From Acidiferrobacter sp. (GTDB lineage Bacteria; Pseudomonadota; Gammaproteobacteria; Acidiferrobacterales; Acidiferrobacteraceae), in assembly GCA_027335965.1 (NCBI GenBank), contig DAHWGZ010000012.1:1-22725 (forward strand): DNA of 22,725 bases. Direction: 5' to 3'. Under the pieces are notes generated by a model that saw only the letters and a list, made by a program, of their open reading frames with translations, was not told where the DNA came from and searched no databases. This document shows positions 17,895-22,725 of the stretch, in pieces (the stretch's first letter is position 1; every line of letters begins with the position of its first letter). The position numbers and the translations under genes were made by a program.

Positions 17895-19004
17895 TCAGAG
17901 ATAGATCGCCGACCCGGCGCCGACGTTGATCGAGGCGTCCTTCACGGCCTCGACGATGACCGCGATGTCCGCCTCGGCGAGCTCGGCATGAAAAGGAAGC
18001 GCGATGCCGCGATCGGCGATCTTGTCGGTGATTCCGCAGCCGGCCCCCGAAAAGCCTTTTTGCCGGCATTGCCCATCGCGATAGAGCGGAGTCGCGTAAG
18101 GGCGCGCCTCGATACCGTCTGCGCGCAGGTCGTCGACGATGGCGTCGCGCGCCGGCCGACTGAAACGGGCGCCCAAATGGACCAGGAACGTGAACGGGTG
18201 ATGGGTGGTGACGCGCGGCCCGGTGTAGGGATCCTTGATCCCCTCGAAGGACCGGATATGGCGGGCGTAGAGCGCGGCGACATGGGCGCGTGCGGCGAGC
18301 GTGGCATCGAGGCGCCGCCACTGCGCTTGCAGCAAGACCGCCGCATGCGCGCTCAAGGAGGCATGGGGCATGCCCCCCAGACCCTGGCGCAGCGACTCCG
18401 CCACCCATGCGTCATCGGTCAGCACCACGCCCCCGCCCCCGCACGCGACGGGGCCGCGCGCGCGGAAATCGAAAAGGCTGACATCCCCAAAACGGCCGAC
18501 GGGCGTTTCGCCGTAGGCCGAGCCCAGCGCCTCCGTCGAATCCTCTATGAGCAAAAGGCCGTGGCGCTCGCCGAGCGTCCGGAAGGCCTCCCAATCCGCA
18601 GGATGGCCATTGGTATTGGCGATCAACATAGCGCGTGTCGCCGGCCCGATCTTGCGCGCGGCCTTTTCTGGATTGAGCGTGCCGGACCAGTAGTCGATAT
18701 CGGAAAAGACCGGGGTGGCGCCGGCGCGCCACACCTCGCGCGCGATCTCGTGCCACGAATAGGCCGAAACAATGATCTCGTCACCCGGCCCGATACCATG
18801 GGCCTTGAGCACCCCCTCGAGCCCGCGGGCGGCGTCCGCGAAGGCCACGCCATGGCGCCTCCCCAGACCGGCGGCGATCCGCGTCTCGAAGGCGGTGATC
18901 GCGGCCTGTTGCGCCGCCTGATCCCCTTGCGCCATCTCCTGCATGCGCTCGCGGTCGGCGGCGGTGATGTCCCACGCCTCGGCGGGGATCCGGAACCCGG
19001 TCAT
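17895..19004 (-). CDS. DegT/DnrJ/EryC1-type aminotransferase homologue lacking the catalytic lysine
   Basis: This 369-residue protein has the PLP-fold layout of the DegT/DnrJ/EryC1/StrS family: GIGPGDEIIVSAYSW (70-84), GATPVFSDID (95-104), LLLIEDSTEALGSAYG (150-165, with the PLP-contacting Asp at 155), a GGGG turn (189-192), and a C-terminal RPYATPLYRD to LPFHAELAEADI block. At the Schiff-base position, where family members read SFH..K, this protein reads FDFRARG (178-184), so Lys is replaced by R183 or G184. It should not work as a normal aminotransferase; it might bind PLP non-covalently or act as a scaffold. The start at ATG 19004 overlaps the stop of the 85-aa gene (ATGA), indicating coupled translation. 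The longer open frame to 19244 is out-of-frame sequence of that gene. Confidence 0.82.
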   Translation of the reverse strand: MTGFRIPAEAWDITAADRERMQEMAQGDQAAQQAAITAFETRIAAGLGRRHGVAFADAARGLEGVLKAHGIGPGDEIIVSAYSWHEIAREVWRAGATPVFSDIDYWSGTLNPEKAARKIGPATRAMLIANTNGHPADWEAFRTLGERHGLLLIEDSTEALGSAYGETPVGRFGDVSLFDFRARGPVACGGGGVVLTDDAWVAESLRQGLGGMPHASLSAHAAVLLQAQWRRLDATLAARAHVAALYARHIRSFEGIKDPYTGPRVTTHHPFTFLVHLGARFSRPARDAIVDDLRADGIEARPYATPLYRDGQCRQKGFSGAGCGITDKIADRGIALPFHAELAEADIAVIVEAVKDASINVGAGSAIYL

Positions 19005-19258
19005 GACGGCGCGCGCGCAGCGATCAGAAGGCCCGTGGCGGCCGCCAGATCCGGTGTCAGGGAAACACAATGGCCCCGGCCGTCCATGAGATAGAAGTCG
19101 GCAAGCGGGGTGCTTCGGAAGGGCCGGCTGCCGGCCATGTCGGCGGCATCGCAGCGCGCGAACACGAGCCCCGGAAAGGCGCGCCGCAGCGTCGGCAGGG
19201 ATAATGCGGCGTCGGCGTCGAGAAGGTCCTGCAGGCGCAGCCAATCGGATTCGTTCAC
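19001..19258 (-). CDS. Small conserved-looking nif-cluster protein (85 aa, possibly DUF6129)
   Basis: The product starts at GTG 19258, with a GGGGAGGGG site 7 bases upstream, right after the nifT stop. It contains LPTLRRAFPGLVFARCDAADM, then FYLMDGRGHCVSLTPDLAAATGLLIA near the C-terminus. I recall similar small proteins near nifT and nifZ in proteobacterial nif clusters, under the label DUF6129, but I cannot confirm the assignment here. It is predicted soluble, with two cysteines (about 40 residues apart) and no membrane segment. Function is unknown. It is bounded tightly: 4 bases after nifT, and its TGA is inside the ATGA start of the DegT-like gene, so it belongs to the same coupled unit. 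Confidence 0.72.
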   Translation of the reverse strand: MNESDWLRLQDLLDADAALSLPTLRRAFPGLVFARCDAADMAGSRPFRSTPLADFYLMDGRGHCVSLTPDLAAATGLLIAARAPS

Positions 19259-19262
19259 GCGG

Positions 19263-19475
19263 CTACCCCTCCCCGACGCGTCGGGCTTCGACGGTGATCG
19301 GGAGCGCGGTCTCGACTGCCAACGCCGGCAGCTGCAACCGCCAGCCGTTGGCAAGCGTCACCGAGCCGCCCCACATGGCGGGCCGCTCCATGGCTACGAT
19401 CGGCTCCTCCAGGTCTTTCTTGGCGACATAGGCCGATAGCACCCCGTCGCGGTTTTTGCGGATCATGACCTTCAT
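19263..19475 (-). CDS. nifT: NifT/FixU family protein
   Basis: This 70-residue protein is of the NifT/FixU family, found in most proteobacterial nif clusters; its role is unsettled and mutants in other species have little effect. The family signature is clear: MKVMIRKNRDGVLSAYVAKKDLEEPIV at the start, then WGGSVTLANGWRLQLP. ATG 19475 has GAGGAGG 7 bases upstream. It follows nifS by 29 bases and precedes the 85-aa gene by 4 bases. Confidence 0.95.
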   Translation of the reverse strand: MKVMIRKNRDGVLSAYVAKKDLEEPIVAMERPAMWGGSVTLANGWRLQLPALAVETALPITVEARRVGEG

Positions 19476-19504
19476 TTCGTGCCTCCTCGCATCCTCTGGT
19501 CTTC

Positions 19505-20662
19505 CTACGCCGCGCGCGCGGACATGTCGCGCAGGACATCCGGGAGCACCGTCAGGACCCGCTCAATGCAGGCGCTCGTGTTATAACGCCCGAGCGAAAA
19601 CCGGATGGTCCCGAGCGCGGCGCGCCTATCGAGGCCCATGGCCATCAACACATGAGAGGGTCCCGTCCCTCCGGCCGCGCACGCCGCGCCCAAGGACACG
19701 GCGATGCCCCGCCGATCGAGGGCCTGCATGAGGCGCTCGCCATCCAGCGCGCCAAAACCGACACTGCTGGTATTGGGTAATCGCGGCGCGGCGGCGCCAT
19801 GGATCTGGGCGGCGGGAAAACGCGCGGCGATGCCTTGCTCCAGGCCGTCACGCAGCCGCTCCATGCGCGGGACCTGGGCCTCGAGATCCTCGCGGGCAAG
19901 CGCGCAGGCGCTCCCGAACCCCACGATCGCCGGCAGATTTTCGCTCCCGCCACGGCGCGCGCGTTCCTGGTGCCCCCACAAAAGCGGCGTCATCTCGATA
20001 CCCTTGCGCGCGAACAACGCCCCCGCCCCGGGGGGCGCATGCAGCTTGTGCCCGGACAGCGACAGCATGTCGACCGGAAGCCGCGCAAGATCGATGGGGA
20101 TGCGCCCGGCCGCCTGCACCGCATCGACATGGAGCACAACGCCCATGGCGCGCGTCATGGCCGCGATCTCCGGTATGGGAAACAGCACGCCGGTCTCGTT
20201 GTTGGCCCACATGAGCGTCACAAGCGCGGTATCGGTTGTGATCGCCGCGCGCACCGCGTCTGCGGCCAGTCGCCCCTCGTTATCGACCGGCAGGTACGTG
20301 ACCCGCGCCCCCAGGCCCTCCAGATGCCGCAACAGCATCAACGTCGACGGATGCTCCACCTGGCTTGTGACGACATGCCTTGCGCCGTAAGGCGCGCCCA
20401 AGACGCCCAGGATCGCCATGTGGTTGGCCTCGGTACCGGAGCTTGTGAACACGATCTCTCGCATCGCGGCACCGATCAAGGCCGCCACCTCGGCACGCGC
20501 CTCGCGGAGGAGATCGTGGGCGCGCACGCCGGCGGTGTGCTTGCTCGACGGATTGCCGATATCCGGCCGCAGACAGGCCCGCATCGCCTCCAGGCACTCA
20601 CGCGCCACCACCCCGGCGGCATTATGATCGAGATGGACGTACGCCGGCGTCTCTTCGGTCAT
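19505..20662 (-). CDS. nifS: NifS, cysteine desulfurase
   Basis: This PLP enzyme releases sulfur from cysteine for Fe-S cluster building in nitrogenase. The 385-residue product carries H104 (VEHPS), the PLP lysine K206 (SLSGHKLHAP) and the persulfide cysteine C328 (SLGAACAAGGTGPSHVLMAMG), all in the expected order, with SSGTEANHMAI and RRGGSENLPAIVGF typical of the family. The ATG at 20662 has GGGAGG 8 bases upstream; the open frame continues to 21121 but that part overlaps nifZ in another frame. No nifU lies in the window, so the scaffold partner may be the IscA-like protein here or NifU elsewhere. It could also be an IscS-type copy, but position and neighbours favour NifS. Confidence 0.93.
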   Translation of the reverse strand: MTEETPAYVHLDHNAAGVVARECLEAMRACLRPDIGNPSSKHTAGVRAHDLLREARAEVAALIGAAMREIVFTSSGTEANHMAILGVLGAPYGARHVVTSQVEHPSTLMLLRHLEGLGARVTYLPVDNEGRLAADAVRAAITTDTALVTLMWANNETGVLFPIPEIAAMTRAMGVVLHVDAVQAAGRIPIDLARLPVDMLSLSGHKLHAPPGAGALFARKGIEMTPLLWGHQERARRGGSENLPAIVGFGSACALAREDLEAQVPRMERLRDGLEQGIAARFPAAQIHGAAAPRLPNTSSVGFGALDGERLMQALDRRGIAVSLGAACAAGGTGPSHVLMAMGLDRRAALGTIRFSLGRYNTSACIERVLTVLPDVLRDMSARAA

Positions 20663-20712
20663 GGCCACAACCTCCCGTCTTCTAGCGCCGCCAATCCATG
20701 AGCCATCGCTGA

Positions 20713-21009
20713 TCAACATCCGAGGTCCGCGCCATCCGCCGCGTCCATGTCCTCGAGCTCCCGCGCCTTCATTCCCACGCGATAGCCGTTGGCGACGAAA
20801 TCCACACCGTAGATGTAGAACTGCTGCAGGAACGTGCCGATGCTCGTCACATAGCCCTCGTCGCCTTTTTTTACGAGAATGTCGCCTATTTCCCTGCCTG
20901 GGAACGTGCCGTCGTTGCGCACGGTCTTGCGCGAACGCACTTTCTGCCCGTACTCGAATTGCGGCGGTCCGCCAAGCTCCACGATATCGCCTTCGCGATT
21001 GATCTTCAT
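20713..21009 (-). CDS. nifZ: NifZ
   Basis: NifZ helps form the second P-cluster of the MoFe protein. The 98-residue product has the family core GQKVRSRKTVRNDGTFPGRE, followed by IGDILVKKGDEGYVTSIGTFLQQFYIYGVDFVANGYRVGMKARELE. I chose ATG 21009, which has GAGGGG 5 bases upstream, over a GTG two codons earlier that has no spacing to a ribosome site. It lies between the iscA-like gene and nifS, 45 and 50 bases away. Confidence 0.95.
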   Translation of the reverse strand: MKINREGDIVELGGPPQFEYGQKVRSRKTVRNDGTFPGREIGDILVKKGDEGYVTSIGTFLQQFYIYGVDFVANGYRVGMKARELEDMDAADGADLGC

Positions 21010-21054
21010 TTCCACCCCTCATTCGTTTAGCGCCCGGCAAGGAGGCGCGAATGC

Positions 21055-21414
21055 CTAGGAGCTGCGCTTCAACCGACTGATATCGACGGTGGCGGCATTG
21101 CCGGACGGCTGGCACCCGCACGCGCCGCTCTTCGGGTCGAGGACCGTGAATCCCGATGCATGAGCGGCATCGGAAAAATCCACGGTGCAGCGATCCAACA
21201 GCTCCCAGGTCGCTTGCGGCATATGAACGACCAACCCCTCATACCCGGTCGTGATATCGCCATCGCATGGCGAGGCTTCGATGGTGAAATCGACGCTGGT
21301 TCCCGAACATCCCCCCGGGGTGGCCAGCAGGCGGATGCCGGAGGTGGGACACCCGCTCATCCGCAGCATGCGACGCATGAAGTTGAGCGCCGATGGAGTA
21401 ATCGTCATGCTCAT
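21055..21414 (-). CDS. IscA/HesB-type Fe-S carrier of the nif cluster
   Basis: This 119-residue A-type Fe-S carrier has the three conserved cysteines C36 (GGCSGTSVDF), C99 and C101 (GACGCQ), at the same spacing as IscA. It probably supplies or stores clusters for nitrogenase maturation together with NifS. The C-terminus (NAATVDISRLKRSS) extends about 10 residues beyond the usual IscA end. The first ATG (21414) has AGGGG 9 bases upstream and is preferred to a second ATG two codons later. It lies 12 bases after the ferredoxin gene. Confidence 0.93.
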   Translation of the reverse strand: MSMTITPSALNFMRRMLRMSGCPTSGIRLLATPGGCSGTSVDFTIEASPCDGDITTGYEGLVVHMPQATWELLDRCTVDFSDAAHASGFTVLDPKSGACGCQPSGNAATVDISRLKRSS

Positions 21415-21426
21415 GGATTGTCGCCC

Positions 21427-21645
21427 CTATGCCTGGTAGCGCGGGACGCTTGCGTCGACCACGCAGGTGTCTTCGACGGGACATACCGCCACGCACTGCG
21501 GATCATCGAAATATCCGATGCATTCCGTGCACTTCTCGGGCTTTATGATGTAGGTGCCATCCTTTTCCCGAATGGCGTTGTTTGGGCATTCCGGCTCGCA
21601 GGCCGAGCAGGCCGTGCACTGTGATCCTATGATCTTGTAGGGCAT
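21427..21645 (-). CDS. FdxN-type 2[4Fe-4S] ferredoxin next to nifB
   Basis: This 72-residue ferredoxin has cluster ligands C10, C13, C16 and C20 ([12 protein letters not shown]), and C39, C42, C51 and C55 with an eight-residue insert between C42 and C51 ([18 protein letters not shown]), as in the Chromatium/Allochromatium type. C61 is extra. Ferredoxins at this place serve as electron donor to NifB in other diazotrophs, a role inferred here. ATG 21645 has GGGAG about 6 bases upstream. It lies 39 bases after the nifB stop. Confidence 0.93.
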   Translation of the reverse strand: MPYKIIGSQCTACSACEPECPNNAIREKDGTYIIKPEKCTECIGYFDDPQCVAVCPVEDTCVVDASVPRYQA

Positions 21646-21684
21646 GATGGTCTCCCGATGCTTGGCAATGTCGTTGTTGTGAAA

Positions 21685-22725
21685 TCAGGCGGCGACGTAC
21701 GCGCCCTGGCGGATCGCCGCGTCGCCCCGAGGGGCGTGCGCAATCTCGCCCTTCTCGATCCGGTCGATATAATTCTTGTAGTAGGCGAGCACCGCGGCAT
21801 CTATGAACTCGTGGGCGCAGGCGTCGATCGGCTCTATGCCGGCCTCTTTCAAAGTCGCTCGCGGGCATCCGCCGATCTTGGCGACGAGCACGGCGGCGCA
21901 ATCGTTGAGGGCGCGGATTATGGTGGGCAGGGCGTCCTCCTCGCCATAGCCGCCCTGACAGTACAGATCGACGCGCCGGTGCCCGACGAACTTGGCACCA
22001 TGAACGCTTGCCTCGTAGATCTGGAATTCCTTGGCGTGGCCAAAGTGCTCATTGACGCGGCCCTCGCCCTTGGTGGCGACCGCCACCAGGATCGCGATGT
22101 CGCCGCCACGCCCGCCCAAATCACGGAGCTCGGCCTCCTTGGCCGCGGCCTTCTCGTGGCGCTGGTCCTCGACCGCCGTCTGGTAGGCGCGCCGCGCCGC
22201 GCCATCGTAGGCAAGCTCCATCTCCATGACCTTCTCGGTCGTGAACTCCGAGGAGCGGTCCTCGCCGAGCAGACCCACGGCGTCAGCGCGACACTGACGG
22301 CAATGGCGCATCATGTTCATCTGCCCCTCGCAGCGATCCTGCAGGGTCTTTAGCTCCTGCGCGCTCGGCCCGCGCTGTCCGGAAAGCCCGAACACGGTGC
22401 CATGCTCGGGCGATGAGATGAGCGGCATGATGTTGTGCAAAAAGGCCCCGCGGGACTTTACGGCCTTGTTGACTTGGACCAAGTGCTCATCGTTGATGCC
22501 GGGGATCATGACCGAGTTCACCTTGCAGAGAATGCCGCGCTCGGTCAGCATCTCAAGGCCTTGCATCTGGCGTTCATGGAGGATCCGGGCAGCATCGCGT
22601 CCGGTGTAACGCTTATGTCGGTAATAGATCCACGGGTAGATTTGCGCGCCGATTTCCGGGTCGACCATATTGATGGTGATGGTCACGTGATCGACATTCA
22701 AATCCTTGATGCGGTCGACATGGTC
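21685..22725 (-). CDS. nifB: NifB, FeMo-co precursor synthase (5' end beyond the window)
   Basis: NifB is the radical SAM enzyme that builds NifB-co, the 8Fe-9S-C core of FeMo-co. The frame is open through the last base of the window, and 346 C-terminal residues are visible; roughly 150 N-terminal residues, including the CxxxCxxC SAM motif, are missing. Typical blocks are VDHVTITINMVDPEIGAQIYPW, VNSVMIPGINDEHL, MPLISSPEHGTVFGLSGQRGP and the RHCRQCRADAVGLLGED motif. The last ~120 residues, from ILVAVATKGEGRVNEHFGHAKEFQIYE, form a NifX-like cofactor-binding domain, so this is the fused (proteobacterial) form. It is the first visible gene of the second nif operon; its promoter is outside the window. 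Confidence 0.97.
   Translation of the reverse strand, partial: DHVDRIKDLNVDHVTITINMVDPEIGAQIYPWIYYRHKRYTGRDAARILHERQMQGLEMLTERGILCKVNSVMIPGINDEHLVQVNKAVKSRGAFLHNIMPLISSPEHGTVFGLSGQRGPSAQELKTLQDRCEGQMNMMRHCRQCRADAVGLLGEDRSSEFTTEKVMEMELAYDGAARRAYQTAVEDQRHEKAAAKEAELRDLGGRGGDIAILVAVATKGEGRVNEHFGHAKEFQIYEASVHGAKFVGHRRVDLYCQGGYGEEDALPTIIRALNDCAAVLVAKIGGCPRATLKEAGIEPIDACAHEFIDAAVLAYYKNYIDRIEKGEIAHAPRGDAAIRQGAYVAA

Overview
The window is about 22.7 kb of high-GC proteobacterial DNA. It carries most of a molybdenum-nitrogenase (nif) gene cluster, preceded by the 3' end of aprA, the dissimilatory adenylylsulfate reductase alpha subunit. AprA beside a proteobacterial-type nif set, with a FixL-like PAS/GGDEF sensor and a di-haem peroxidase, suggests a sulfur-oxidising, autotrophic gamma- or betaproteobacterium, for example an Acidiferrobacter-like organism. 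That lineage is an inference from gene content, base composition and protein style. No 16S or other taxonomic marker is present.

Layout: (1) 1-1721, 3' part of aprA on the + strand, closed by a perfect rho-independent terminator. (2) 1755-2603, a YkgJ-type cysteine-cluster protein (+), whose stop codon overlaps that of a convergent membrane PAS-GGDEF-EAL sensor (2600-5305, -). (3) 5688-6794, a periplasmic di-haem cytochrome c peroxidase (-). (4) 6991-16163, a compact minus-strand operon reading nifH-nifD-nifK-[2Fe-2S] fdx-nifE-nifN-nifX-DUF269-DUF683-fdxB-nifQ. Upstream of it lie a near-consensus sigma-54 promoter and two NifA-type upstream activator sites. (5) 16541-16966, a divergent small pseudo-receiver gene (+) that shares this regulatory region. 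(6) 16983-22725, a second minus-strand nif operon reading nifB (5' end beyond the window)-fdxN-type ferredoxin-iscA-nifZ-nifS-nifT-85-aa protein-DegT-like protein-SIR2-like protein.

How the genes work together: NifH, NifD and NifK are the structural nitrogenase. NifB makes NifB-co, and NifEN with NifX and the DUF269/DUF683 proteins carries and matures it. NifQ supplies Mo, NifS and the IscA-like protein supply Fe-S clusters, and NifZ helps P-cluster maturation. Three ferredoxins probably supply electrons. nifA, nifL, nifU, nifV and nifW are not in the window.

Most notable points: NifK carries an Ala/Tyr substitution pair matching the tyrosine-coordinated P-cluster variant known from Gluconacetobacter diazotrophicus. 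The end of the nifB operon encodes a DegT aminotransferase-like protein without its catalytic lysine and a SIR2-like protein without its usual Asn and His. The gene divergent from nifH is a receiver domain without its phosphoacceptor Asp. Together these suggest an undescribed set of degenerate (sensor or scaffold) proteins attached to nitrogen fixation.
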